Assembly: GCA_019264575.1 (NCBI GenBank)
Contig: JAHUZV010000014.1
Span: 1 to 64,000 of the forward strand
Length of the DNA stretch: 64,000 bases
Reading direction: 5' to 3'
From: Vulcanococcus sp.
GTDB taxonomy: Bacteria > Cyanobacteriota > Cyanobacteriia > PCC-6307 > Cyanobiaceae
Shown here: piece by piece, positions 8,807-17,195 of the stretch
How positions within the stretch are numbered: the first letter of the stretch is position 1
How the letters are laid out: every line of letters begins with the position of its first letter
Notes under the pieces: model-generated
The model's database searches: none
What the model saw: the letters and a program-made list of their open reading frames with translations, nothing else
Told to the model about the DNA's origin: nothing
Translations under genes and position numbers: made by a program

Positions 8807-11356
8807 TTATTTCGGCCAGATCACGCTGCAGCCCTGGCCACCATCCCCCTGCTCGGCATCGCTGACGCGCTCCACGTAAGGCTCGGTGGCGAGCCACTCG
8901 CGCAGGCCGCGCTTGAGCTTGCCGGTGCCGATGCCGTGGATCACCCAGAGCGGACCGCTGGCGGTGCGCAGGCGCTCTTCCACCGCCGCCTCGGCCTCAT
9001 GCACGCGCATGCCGCGCACATCCACGGTGTTGCGGTCGGTGCGCACATCAGGGCTGCGGCTGCCGATGGGGGTGCGGCTGCGCACCTTCACGGTGGCTTC
9101 CGGCGGCGCCGGCTTCTCACCATTGAGGCCCTCAATAGCCGAGAGCTCCAGGTTGAGCCGCATCACGCCGCAGCGCACCGTGAGCTCGCGGCCATCGGCG
9201 GAGAGGGCCAACACCTCGCCGGCCTTGCCCAGCGACAACACCCGCACCCGATCGCCCACGCCCGGCCGCCAGCCCTTGTGGTCGCGGCGCTCCGGCTGGG
9301 GCCGGTGCTGCTGCTCGAGCTTTTTGAGGCGTTGGCCGGCGCGGCGCGCCGTTTCACCGAGGCTGGTGGTGTCCACATCGCGGCCCTGACGCAGGCGGCG
9401 GATGATGCGGCGCACCTCCTTCTGGCCGTCGCGGATCGAGCGCTCCAGCTCCTGCCGGCGTTGCTCCTGCAGCTCGGCGCTCTGTTCTTTCTGTTGCTGC
9501 CAGCGCTGCAACAGCTCTTCGTGCAGCAGTTCGGTACGCGCCAACAAGGCCGCCGCCTCTTCCGCCGCCTCCTGCTGCCGCTGCCGCTGGTTTTCCAAAC
9601 CAGCGATCACCTGGTTCACTTCCCCTTCGCCACGCGGCGCCAACAGCGCCTGGGCATCGGCCAGCACCGCGGTGTCCAGCCCCAGCCTCGTGGCGATGGC
9701 CAGAGCATTGCTGCGCCCGGGGATCCCCCACTGGAGGTGATAGGTGGGTGAGAGCGTCTCCACGTCGAACGCCACGGAGGCGTTCTCAAACCGGGGGTCG
9801 TCGTATTTGAGGGCCTTGAGCTCACCGAAGTGGGTGGTGGCAATCGTGAGCCGGGCCCGCTCCGCCAGCTGCTTGAGCAAAGCGATCGCCAGGGCCGTGC
9901 CCTCGGTTGGATCGGTGCCCGCACCCACCTCATCGAGCAGCACCAGCGAAGCACCAGATGCACTGGCCAGATCGGAACCGGCCGGCGGCAGGGCGTCGAG
10001 GATGCGGGCAATGCGGCGCACATGGCCGCTGAAGGTGGAGAGGTTTTGCTGCAGCGACTGCTCATCGCCGATGTCGGCCAGCACCTGGGCACACCAGGGC
10101 AGACGCGGGCTACCGCTGCAGGGCACAAACAAGCCGGCCCGGGCCATCAAGGCCGCCAACCCCACACTCTTGAGAGTCACCGTTTTGCCGCCGGTGTTGG
10201 GGCCAGTAATCGCCACCACCCGCAGCCCCTCATGCACCCGCAAGCTCACCGGTACCACCGCACGTGAGCCTTCGCGGCGCTCCTGCCAGAGCAGCAGCGG
10301 ATGGCGCAGCCCCTCCAGCTGCAGCGGCGCCAGCGGATCGGCATCGAGCTCTGGGCGTACCGCCCCGAGCCAGGCGCCGTAACGGGCCCTGGCCAGGCCG
10401 CAATCGAGCAGCAGCAACACCCACTGCAGATGCTCCAGCGCCGGTTGCTCCTGCCCCACCAGGCCGCTCAGCTCCAGCAGCACGGCTCGCTCGGCGTCCC
10501 GTTCCTCGCCCTCCAGCTGGCGCAAGCGGTTGCCCAGGGGAATCACTGCCTGGGGCTCGATGAACACCGTGCTGCCGGAGGCGGAGCTGTCGTGCACCAG
10601 GCCGGGCAACTGGCTGGCAGCACCGGCTTTCACCGCCAGCACCGGCCGGCCATTGCGCTCGGAGATCACGCTGTCCTGGAGCAGGGCGGCGTAGCGACGC
10701 AGCAAGTCGTTCAGGCGATCGCGGCGCTCCTGGCGGGCGGCGCCGATCTGACGGCGCAACTGGGCCAGGGGCGGACTGGCCCGATCGGCCACGCGGCCAC
10801 CGTCTTCGATGCAGAAGCGCAAACGCTGCTCCAGCTCCGGCAGGGTGCGCAGCTCCTCCACCAAGGCTGTGGTGGTGGGCCGCAGCTCGGGATCATCGAT
10901 CTGCCGGCGCAGCCGCCGCGCCGCCGCCAGGGTGGTGGCCACATCGAGCAGCTCATCGGCGGAGGCCACCCCGCCCTTGGCGCAGAGCTGCACGGTGCGG
11001 CTGAGCTCCGCTACCCCCTGAAAGCTGAGGCCTCCCTCCAGCACGCCATCCAGAGCCAACAGTTCGGTCGTTTGCGCCAACAGTTGGCGGCTGGCCTCAA
11101 GGCTGGGAGCCAGCGGCAGCTCGCGGCACACGCGGCGGCCAGCCGTGGTGCTGGCGAAGCCGGCCACATGCTCCCCAAGCCGGCCCCACTCGAGCAGCTC
11201 GAGGGCTTCGTGCTGAATGCCGCTAAAGGGAGCCGCAGCCTCGGGCTGATGTGCCGTTGCGGCGGTGTCCACAACGGGATCTCCATGGAGATCCGAACCC
11301 GGAGGGCCAGCAGGAGCCACGCCAGCCTGCGCCCCGGTTTGGGGTGCAGCCGTCAC
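8807..11356 (-). CDS. mutS2: MutS2 family endonuclease/ATPase
   Basis: The protein is 849 residues. It has the MutS core and ATPase domain with Walker A GPNTGGKTVTLK, the DIGDEQSLQQNLSTFSGH region and LVLLDEVGAGTDPTEG. A long coiled coil rich in Q, E and R (about residues 560-690) follows, then a C-terminal Smr nuclease domain (TVDVRGMRVHEAE and WVIHGIGTGKLKRGLREWL). MutS2 lacks the mismatch-recognition domain; in other bacteria it suppresses recombination and acts on collided ribosomes. The start is a GTG that overlaps the stop of the VOC gene (GTGA), so the two are coupled. Confidence 0.95.
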   Translation of the reverse strand: MTAAPQTGAQAGVAPAGPPGSDLHGDPVVDTAATAHQPEAAAPFSGIQHEALELLEWGRLGEHVAGFASTTAGRRVCRELPLAPSLEASRQLLAQTTELLALDGVLEGGLSFQGVAELSRTVQLCAKGGVASADELLDVATTLAAARRLRRQIDDPELRPTTTALVEELRTLPELEQRLRFCIEDGGRVADRASPPLAQLRRQIGAARQERRDRLNDLLRRYAALLQDSVISERNGRPVLAVKAGAASQLPGLVHDSSASGSTVFIEPQAVIPLGNRLRQLEGEERDAERAVLLELSGLVGQEQPALEHLQWVLLLLDCGLARARYGAWLGAVRPELDADPLAPLQLEGLRHPLLLWQERREGSRAVVPVSLRVHEGLRVVAITGPNTGGKTVTLKSVGLAALMARAGLFVPCSGSPRLPWCAQVLADIGDEQSLQQNLSTFSGHVRRIARILDALPPAGSDLASASGASLVLLDEVGAGTDPTEGTALAIALLKQLAERARLTIATTHFGELKALKYDDPRFENASVAFDVETLSPTYHLQWGIPGRSNALAIATRLGLDTAVLADAQALLAPRGEGEVNQVIAGLENQRQRQQEAAEEAAALLARTELLHEELLQRWQQQKEQSAELQEQRRQELERSIRDGQKEVRRIIRRLRQGRDVDTTSLGETARRAGQRLKKLEQQHRPQPERRDHKGWRPGVGDRVRVLSLGKAGEVLALSADGRELTVRCGVMRLNLELSAIEGLNGEKPAPPEATVKVRSRTPIGSRSPDVRTDRNTVDVRGMRVHEAEAAVEERLRTASGPLWVIHGIGTGKLKRGLREWLATEPYVERVSDAEQGDGGQGCSVIWPK

Positions 11357-11760
11357 GCCGGAAACACCGCGATCGGCTCGGCGCCAGTGTTGGAGGGGAT
11401 GCCACCGGCCGGCTCGTAGAGCATCTCCAGCCAGTTGCCTTCCGGGTCCTGCATGTAGAAGGAGGCGGTGCCGTCGCGGTGATCGTGCACCGGCCCGCAG
11501 CTGTGGCCCTGCTGCACGAGCTGCTCACGGATCCGATCCACCTCGGCGCGGTCGTTGAAGTGGAAGGCGAAGTGGGGGCCGGCGGCGCGATAGCTGGGGC
11601 TCAGCAGGGCGATGCCTTCGCCGGTGGCTGGCCACTGCACATAGCACCAGTCATCGGCATCCCAGGTGAGCTGCAGGCCGAGCCCGAGGTAGAAGCGCTT
11701 GGCGCGATCCATGTCCTGCACCCGCAGGGCGACATGGCCGAGTCGGTGGCTGGCGGACAT
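11353..11760 (-). CDS. VOC (glyoxalase/dioxygenase fold) protein
   Basis: The protein is 135 residues. It has the paired beta-alpha-beta-beta-beta modules of the vicinal oxygen chelate fold: HRLGHVALRVQDMDRAKRFY at the start and GTASFYMQDPEGNWLEMLYE at the end. The first-module His (GHVAL) and the last Glu (EMLYE) are likely metal ligands. The substrate is unknown; it could be a lactoylglutathione-lyase relative. The ATG at 11758-11760 (MSASHRLGHV) is the best start; the frame continues upstream without family resemblance. It overlaps mutS2 by four bases. Confidence 0.8.
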   Translation of the reverse strand: MSASHRLGHVALRVQDMDRAKRFYLGLGLQLTWDADDWCYVQWPATGEGIALLSPSYRAAGPHFAFHFNDRAEVDRIREQLVQQGHSCGPVHDHRDGTASFYMQDPEGNWLEMLYEPAGGIPSNTGAEPIAVFPA

Positions 11761-11847
11761 GGACCTGATCGACGATCCTTCCATTGTCAACGCTGCCACC
11801 CACCGCGGAGGACCGGCAGAAATCATGGTGCGAAAGGACGGCCTGCC

Positions 11848-13164
11848 GTGAACCTGAAGCCATTACTGGAGGCCCTCAGGAGCTGGACGCAGCGCCAGGC
11901 CGAAGACCCTGAAGGGCAGGTGCTGCTCAGCCTGATCAGCGTGGGCAGCCTCACCGCGCTCTGGGCCCTGTTCTGGCCCGTGCCCACCGAGGTGGTGGGC
12001 CGCGGTGTGGTGATCGTGCCCGGCGGCGCCACCATCCTCGATAGCCGGGCCGAAGGCCAGATTCGCGAGCTGAAGGTGAAGGTGGGCGATGTGGTGCGCC
12101 AGGGCCAGCTGCTGATGGTGCTGGACCAGCCGGCCTTGGAGAAGCAGCTCGAGCAGCAGCAGCGCGACCTGCGCGAACTGGTGCAGATCAACAGCGACCT
12201 CAACCGCCGCGATGCGATCCGCCTAGCTGCCGCCCGCGAGGTGCGTGACACGGCCCTGCGCAAGCTGGAGCGGGAGCGCCAGCGGGTGCGCACCCTCCAG
12301 CGCACCTACGCCCAGAAGGTGGCCGATTTCGCCCATCTGGCCCGCACCGAGGTGGTGGCACCGCTCTCGCAGGAGGTAGTGAGCACTTCCGATCGCAACA
12401 CCCAGCTGCAGGTGGAGCTCGATGAACTCGCCATCCGCGAAAAGGATGTGATCAGCGCCTACACCAAGGTGAAGCTCGACATCGACACCGAGCAGCAGCA
12501 ACGGCGCTTCCGCATCGACAACACCCGCCGCGAAGTGCGGGTGACGGAGGCCAAGCTCAAATACCAGGGCCACCTCACGGCCAAGCGCGACGGCAGCGTG
12601 CTCGACCTGCAGGTGATCCACGGCCAAACCGTGAAACCTGGCCAGCGCCTTGGCACCCTTGGTGCCGCCAGTGCCACCGCGCGCAACAGCCCAAGGCTCA
12701 GGGCAATCGCCTACTTCCACCCGGCCGATGCCCGGCGGCTGCAGCACAACCAGGGCATCGAAGTGGTGCCCGACTGGCAGCAGCGCGGCCGTTTCGGCGG
12801 CATCCAGGGGGTGGTGGAGCGGGTGAGCCTGCTGCCCGCCACACCGGAAGACATCAACACCACAATGGGCAACCCGCCCCTGGCTGAATCCCTGGTGGCC
12901 AGCGGACCGGTGGTGCGCACCGAGATCGAACTACTGCCCGGCCAGCGCAGCGACGATGGCTACCGCTGGACTCTCTCCAACGGCAGCAGCGTGTTTCCGA
13001 TCCGTGAAGGCCTCACCCTCAAGGCGCATGCCTACGTGGAATGGCGCACACCAGTGAGCTATCTGCTGCCGATCCTGCGGGATCTCACCGGCACCTACCG
13101 CACCCCCCAGCTGGACTTGCAGCAGGATCAACCGAGCCGCCGCCAGGAGGGATCGCTGCCATGA
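11848..13164 (+). CDS. HlyD-family membrane-fusion protein (peptide-exporter adaptor type)
   Basis: The protein is 438 residues. A short cytoplasmic start is followed by one membrane helix (LLSLISVGSLTALWALFWPV), then a barrel/lipoyl half (GQIRELKVKVGDVVRQGQLL), a long alpha-hairpin of about 150 residues rich in Q, E and R, and the returning lipoyl half (GSVLDLQVIHGQTVKPGQRL) with a C-terminal beta domain. The plan resembles HlyD-like adaptors of NHLM-type bacteriocin export systems. It would link an inner-membrane ABC exporter to a TolC channel; a TolC-like gene is next door on the other strand, but no ABC exporter is in the window. The GTG at 11848 is the best start. A nine-codon frame (ATG at 11825) ends on it. 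Confidence 0.82.
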   Translation: MNLKPLLEALRSWTQRQAEDPEGQVLLSLISVGSLTALWALFWPVPTEVVGRGVVIVPGGATILDSRAEGQIRELKVKVGDVVRQGQLLMVLDQPALEKQLEQQQRDLRELVQINSDLNRRDAIRLAAAREVRDTALRKLERERQRVRTLQRTYAQKVADFAHLARTEVVAPLSQEVVSTSDRNTQLQVELDELAIREKDVISAYTKVKLDIDTEQQQRRFRIDNTRREVRVTEAKLKYQGHLTAKRDGSVLDLQVIHGQTVKPGQRLGTLGAASATARNSPRLRAIAYFHPADARRLQHNQGIEVVPDWQQRGRFGGIQGVVERVSLLPATPEDINTTMGNPPLAESLVASGPVVRTEIELLPGQRSDDGYRWTLSNGSSVFPIREGLTLKAHAYVEWRTPVSYLLPILRDLTGTYRTPQLDLQQDQPSRRQEGSLP

Positions 13165-13364
13165 AGCGCGAATGGCCCTTTCTGGCTCTGGAGGTGCTGC
13201 TGCTGCTCGTGCTGCTGCAGAGCAACGCCCCAGAGGTGTGGTTCTGGTTTATCGCTCTGCTGGTGCTGCTCACCTGGCGCAGCCTGGCGCTGCGCTCACG
13301 GCTGGAGCAGCGGCGCCAGGCCCAGGCCGCTACGGCGGAGCCACCGCCGCCAGCGGCAGGGTGA
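13161..13364 (+). CDS. Small one- or two-helix membrane protein
   Basis: The protein is 67 residues, starting in an ATGA overlap with the HlyD gene and so translationally coupled to it. It is mostly one long hydrophobic stretch (FLALEVLLLLVLLQS, then VWFWFIALLVLLTWRSLAL) with a basic, Gln-rich and Pro-rich tail. No family recognised. The coupling suggests a role with the export adaptor. Its tail overlaps the convergent TolC-like gene by 35 bases. Confidence 0.6.
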   Translation: MKREWPFLALEVLLLLVLLQSNAPEVWFWFIALLVLLTWRSLALRSRLEQRRQAQAATAEPPPPAAG

Positions 13365-14994
13365 GCGGCAGGTTCGGTTGCTGCTCCGGCTGCACCGGCA
13401 CCGGTTGCAGCTGACGCAACATCCGCGCGTAGCTCACATTGGCGAGGGTGGTGGATTCGGCGATGCCTTCCATCGAACGGGTGAGCAGGCTGATTGTTTC
13501 GCTCACATCGGTGTAATCCGCCAAACCCAGCTGGTAGCGGGCCCGCGCATCGCGAAATGCCTCGCGGGATGCCTGGTACGAGGCCTCCGCCGCTGCCAGT
13601 TGGCTTAAGGACGCCCGGTAGTCGTAAAAGGCGGTTTCCAGCTCCTGGCGGATCTGGTTGCGCTGGCGGGCCAGGCGCTGCAACACCGCCTCGGCGGCAG
13701 CGCGGCTCGCCTGGGCTTCGCCTCCTGACACACCGGCATCAAACAGGCGCCAGTGCAGCCGCAGGCCCGCCGCCCAGTCGGCGTTCTGATTGGCCAGCTG
13801 GCGGATGTTGCTGGCGCCGCAGCAACCGTTGATGTCGATGACCGGCTTCGTGAGCTGATCCACCCCGCCACCTCCGGCAGCAAAGAGTTGGAGGTTCGGG
13901 AGCAGCTGGGCCTGGCGGCGATCAGCCTGGCGCAACAGAGCCTGGCGTTCGGCAGAGAGCTGCTCCAGCGCAGGGTTGTCGCGCAGGCCTGCCACCAGCG
14001 TGGCGTCCAGCGGCAAGGGCCAGGGCGGCTGCATCGCCACATCCGTCTGGGCCCTCAGCAGGGTGGTGAAAGCAACGTTGAGCAGGTTGGTAAGCGCCTG
14101 CCGGCGGCTCTGGCGAAGGGCCTCCGCCTGCTCCTGCCGGAACCGGCTCTGCTGAAGGGCAGCCTCCGCACGCAGCAGATCCAGCCTTGGCACCAAGCCT
14201 GAGCCCTTCAGCGCCGCCACCTGATCACGCACCAGGGTGTCGTTGCGCACCACCGCCTGACGGATCCGCAGCAACTGATCGGCCAGCTGCAGGCCGTAAT
14301 AGGCCTCGCTCACTTGCAGCTGCAGCTGACGCAGGGCATCTCCGTATTGCTGAAGGCTGGCGCTAAGGCGCTGGTCCTGCTCGGCCAGGGCCGCTCCACG
14401 TTCAAAGCTGATCAGCTCCCAGTCGAGCCCCAGGGAGCCCCAGACATTGCCGCGGTTGGCCTGAATCCGCTGCCATCCGCCGATCTCAACCAGGAAGGGC
14501 GAAGTGCTGCTGTAAACAGCGCTATTGCCCTCGGTGGCGAGGTTGTAGTCACTGCGCTGGGCAAAGGAGGTGCCCAGGTTGAGCCCCAGCCGCGGCCAAA
14601 ACCGCCCCTGCACCGAGCGCTTCAAGCCGCGCATCTCAGCGATGCGGGCGCGGCGCTCCGCCAGCTCGGGGTTGTTAGCGACCGCCACCTCCAGCGCCTG
14701 GGCCAGGCTGAGCACACGCTCATGGGCCTGATCAGCTGCGGCGGCACTGGCGGGGGCCGCCAAGGGATCCGGGGGGCGCAGGGCGGGATCGGACAAGCTG
14801 AAGGGCTGCGGCGCAGTGGCAGCCCCGGGCCGCAGCGCGCCATCGAGCTCCAGCAGATCGCGCTCGAATGCGGCCAAGGAGCGCACCAATCCCGTTGAGG
14901 GCGGCACGGTTGTGCTTAGAGGAGCCGCCGCCGCGGAGAGCCAGAAGCTCGCCCCCAGCCCCACACCCCCTCGCACCAGCGCGCGCAACCCCAT
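13330..14994 (-). CDS. TolC-like outer-membrane efflux protein
   Basis: The protein is 554 residues. A signal-like N-terminus (VGLGASFWLSAAAAPLS) precedes two repeats of the outer-membrane efflux domain. Repeat one starts at LSLAQALEVAVANNPELAER and repeat two around NPALEQLSAERQALLRQADR. The long helices are rich in Q, A, L and R, and GLADYTDVSETISLL near the end is a typical second-repeat signature. TolC trimers form the channel through the outer membrane for type I export and drug efflux. The neighbouring HlyD adaptor faces it convergently. The start ATG (14992-14994) overlaps the stop of the small upstream gene (TGATG), so the two are coupled. Confidence 0.85.
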   Translation of the reverse strand: MGLRALVRGGVGLGASFWLSAAAAPLSTTVPPSTGLVRSLAAFERDLLELDGALRPGAATAPQPFSLSDPALRPPDPLAAPASAAAADQAHERVLSLAQALEVAVANNPELAERRARIAEMRGLKRSVQGRFWPRLGLNLGTSFAQRSDYNLATEGNSAVYSSTSPFLVEIGGWQRIQANRGNVWGSLGLDWELISFERGAALAEQDQRLSASLQQYGDALRQLQLQVSEAYYGLQLADQLLRIRQAVVRNDTLVRDQVAALKGSGLVPRLDLLRAEAALQQSRFRQEQAEALRQSRRQALTNLLNVAFTTLLRAQTDVAMQPPWPLPLDATLVAGLRDNPALEQLSAERQALLRQADRRQAQLLPNLQLFAAGGGGVDQLTKPVIDINGCCGASNIRQLANQNADWAAGLRLHWRLFDAGVSGGEAQASRAAAEAVLQRLARQRNQIRQELETAFYDYRASLSQLAAAEASYQASREAFRDARARYQLGLADYTDVSETISLLTRSMEGIAESTTLANVSYARMLRQLQPVPVQPEQQPNLPLTLPLAAVAPP

Positions 14995-15230
14995 CAGGCC
15001 GAAGTCCGGTCCAGCGCAGCAGCGCTCTCTTGCTTCGCCCGCTGGGCCATGTCGTGCAGGCCCACGCTGGTGCGCGCCAGGCAGCCGATCGAGAAGCAGA
15101 TGCAGGCGCTGCCGAGTAGGCCCCAGTGCACGCGGCCACTGAAGGCATGGATCTTGGTGACCATCAACAGCACCGCCACGGCCGTGGCCCAGGGGATGCC
15201 GATGATCAGCAGAACGGAGGAGCGGCTCAT
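14994..15230 (-). CDS. Small membrane protein, tandem paralogue B
   Basis: The protein is 78 residues with two hydrophobic helices: VLLIIGIPWATAVAVLLMV and, after a short loop, WGLLGSACICFSIGC, then a basic/acidic tail. The second helix is nearly identical to the same segment of the gene upstream (WGLLGSASICFSIGC), so the pair arose by tandem duplication. The stop overlaps the start of the TolC-like gene, placing both small genes in its operon. No known family is recognised. Confidence 0.65.
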   Translation of the reverse strand: MSRSSVLLIIGIPWATAVAVLLMVTKIHAFSGRVHWGLLGSACICFSIGCLARTSVGLHDMAQRAKQESAAALDRTSA

Positions 15231-15241
15231 AGCAGCAGGGC

Positions 15242-15487
15242 TCAGTGGAGCACCAGATGCTCAAGCTGCTGCTCAGCCGCCGTGCGGCGCCGGTTCAACT
15301 GCGCCAGCACCCACGACACCTTGCACACGCAACCGATCGAGAAACAGATCGAGGCGCTGCCCAGCAGCCCCCAGCCATGGCCGTGCAGGCTGAAATCCTC
15401 AGCCAGAAGCAAACGCAAAGCCAGGATCACCATCAGCGACGCGGCGATCCAGGGACCGTGAACCCAGAGAAGGAGGTAGCGGGCCAT
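15242..15487 (-). CDS. Small membrane protein, tandem paralogue A
   Basis: The protein is 81 residues with two helices (GPWIAASLMVILALRLLLA and WGLLGSASICFSIGC), a Cys-rich second helix, and a charged tail (NRRRTAAEQQLEHL). It is paralogous to the gene that follows after 11 bases. Both end a helix with ICFSIGC, which suggests a conserved packing or metal/redox role rather than a simple spacer; that is inference. It is the first gene of a unit with its paralogue and the TolC-like gene. Confidence 0.65.
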   Translation of the reverse strand: MARYLLLWVHGPWIAASLMVILALRLLLAEDFSLHGHGWGLLGSASICFSIGCVCKVSWVLAQLNRRRTAAEQQLEHLVLH

Positions 15488-15542
15488 CGGGGGTCACGGA
15501 GCTGCCGGAGCCCCCGGAGGATCGCACTGACTGCGCTTGCCC

Positions 15543-16544
15543 TCAACCCTCGCGCAGCCACTGGGCCGCGTCACAGGCGTGATACGTGAGGATCAGATCG
15601 GCGCCGGCCCGCTTGAAACAGAGCAGGGTTTCGAGCACCACCGCGCGCTCATCGATCCAGCCTTTCTCGGCCGCGGCTTTCACCATCGCGTATTCACCGC
15701 TCACGTTGTAAGCGGCAATCGGCAGCTCGCTCTCCTCGCGCAAGCGATGAATGATGTCGAGGTAGGCCAAGCCCGGCTTCACCATCATAATGTCGGCCCC
15801 TTCTTGCTCATCGAGCTGGGCTTCGGTGATGGCTTCGCGGGCGTTGGCCGGATCCATCTGATAGGTGGATTTGTCCTTGGGGATCGGCTTACTGGCCGCC
15901 TCGCGGGGCGCCGAATCCAGAGCCTCGCGGAAGGGGCCGTAATAGGCGGAGGCGTATTTGGCCGTGTAGCTGATGATCCCCACGTGCTCAAAACCCTCTT
16001 CATCGAGGGCTTCACGGATCGCGCCAACGCGGCCGTCCATCATGTCGCTGGGGCCGATCAGATCCGCGCCGGCGCGGGCCTGGGCCACGGCCTGCTTGCA
16101 CAGGATCGCCACGGTTTCGTCGTTGAGCACCACGCCCTCACCGCTGACGATGCCGTCGTGGCCGTCGCAGGAATAGGGATCGAGGGCCACGTCGGTCATG
16201 ATCGCCATGCCGGGATGCACCTCTTTGAGCCGGCGGATGGCGCGGGGGATCAGGCCGCCCTCGTTGAAGCACTCAGCGCCGTCTTCGGTTTTGAGGCCAT
16301 CGGCCACCTTGGGGAACAGCACCACGCAGCGAATGCCCAGATCCCAGGCGCGGCCCACCTCTTGCACCAGCCCCTCGAGGCTCCAGCGCTGGCAACCTGG
16401 CATGGCACCGATGGGCTCATTGCTAGCGCCCTCGTGCACAAACAGCGGATAGATGAAGTCAGCCGCGCTGAGGGAGGTCTCCCGCACCATCGCCCGCAGG
16501 GCAGGGGAACGACGCAGACGGCGGGGGCGGTAGGTGAGCTCCAT
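15543..16544 (-). CDS. hemB: Delta-aminolevulinic acid dehydratase (porphobilinogen synthase)
   Basis: The protein is 333 residues. It condenses two aminolevulinate molecules to porphobilinogen for haem, chlorophyll and bilin synthesis. Active-site lysines are seen in IGPSDMMDGRVGAIREALDE (neighbourhood) and MMVKPGLAYLD; PIAAYNVSGEYAM is the substrate-binding stretch. The metal site reads DVALDPYSCDGHDGI, so the three-Cys zinc cluster of animal and E. coli-like enzymes is not present and the enzyme is of the Mg-dependent class usual in phototrophs. The start is the ATG at 16542-16544 (MELTYRPRRLRRSPALR). Confidence 0.96.
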   Translation of the reverse strand: MELTYRPRRLRRSPALRAMVRETSLSAADFIYPLFVHEGASNEPIGAMPGCQRWSLEGLVQEVGRAWDLGIRCVVLFPKVADGLKTEDGAECFNEGGLIPRAIRRLKEVHPGMAIMTDVALDPYSCDGHDGIVSGEGVVLNDETVAILCKQAVAQARAGADLIGPSDMMDGRVGAIREALDEEGFEHVGIISYTAKYASAYYGPFREALDSAPREAASKPIPKDKSTYQMDPANAREAITEAQLDEQEGADIMMVKPGLAYLDIIHRLREESELPIAAYNVSGEYAMVKAAAEKGWIDERAVVLETLLCFKRAGADLILTYHACDAAQWLREG

Positions 16545-16596
16545 CAGGACGGGCGCTGGGCCTTCAAGCAGGGCCGGATCCTACGGACGCTGACCC

Positions 16597-16926
16597 TCAG
16601 CTCACATCGAGCTCCAGCTTCACCACATCCACTGGTCCGCGGCCTTCGGCATTGAGCTCCTTGGCGGCGCGCAGGGCGGCCTCGTGGGCATGAAAGAGAT
16701 GGGCTGTCTCCGGAGCGGCCACCTCCATTAACGACTGCCCATCGGAGGCGATGGCCAGAAAGCGTCCGCTGGCGAGCACCTGGATCACATAGCGCTCCGG
16801 CTGAGTGCAGTCCTGGGGATGGGCCGGATCGAGATGGGGCGACCAGAAATGCAGCACCGGCTTACCCAGCAGGCTGGACGGCTTCACCGTAATCAAATTC
16901 GGCAGATCCACCAGCCCCTCTCGCAC
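16597..16926 (-). CDS. Conserved hypothetical protein
   Basis: The protein is about 109 residues from a GTG at 16924-16926 (a TTG at 16938 would add four). It reads as a small soluble domain: LVDLPNLITVKPSSLLGKPV, PERYVIQVLASGRFLAIASD, HAHEAALRAAKELNAEGRGP. No family is recognised. Its 5' end lies under the candidate Fur site for feoAB, so iron may affect both directions of transcription. Confidence 0.6.
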   Translation of the reverse strand: MREGLVDLPNLITVKPSSLLGKPVLHFWSPHLDPAHPQDCTQPERYVIQVLASGRFLAIASDGQSLMEVAAPETAHLFHAHEAALRAAKELNAEGRGPVDVVKLELDVS

Positions 16927-16930
16927 AGGA

Positions 16931-16951
16931 TATTGCAACTCATTCGCAATA
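16931..16951. promoter_or_regulatory. Candidate Fur box upstream of feoA
   Basis: TATTGC (16931-16936) and GCAATA (16946-16951) form a perfect 6-bp inverted repeat around a 9-base centre. The inner part, TGCAACTCATTCGCA, fits the 7-1-7 form of Fur sites moderately well. It lies 10 bases before the feoA start, where a bound repressor would block transcription. Confidence 0.5.
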
Positions 16952-16961
16952 GCGAGCTGTC

Positions 16962-17195
16962 ATGGAGGCACCGGCCCGGCTGGTGGATCTGCCCACAGGC
17001 GCAACAGGCACCGTGGCGTCGCTCAGCGCCGATCAGGGCCTGCGCCAGCGGCTCGAAGCACTGGGCCTGCGGCCCGGGCAGGCGGTGCAGGTGCTGCGGC
17101 GCGGTTGGTGGTCGGGCCCGCTGCACGTGCGGGTGGGCATGACTGAATTGATGCTGCGCCGCCGCGACGCCGCCCGGGTGAGCCTCGCCGCGTGA
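16962..17195 (+). CDS. feoA: Ferrous iron transport protein FeoA
   Basis: The protein is 77 residues, one SH3-like FeoA domain: LVDLPTGATGTVASL, a helix with RLEALGLRPGQAVQVL, and GPLHVRVGMTELMLRRRDA, the usual ending where the strand carries the MLRR motif. FeoA is a small cytoplasmic partner of the FeoB iron channel. The ATG at 16962 directly follows the candidate Fur site. The stop overlaps the GTG start of feoB. Confidence 0.93.
   Translation: MEAPARLVDLPTGATGTVASLSADQGLRQRLEALGLRPGQAVQVLRRGWWSGPLHVRVGMTELMLRRRDAARVSLAA

Noticed and set aside
10301..11419. A 372-codon plus-strand frame
   Set aside because: Antisense to mutS2 and the VOC gene, with no domain resemblance.
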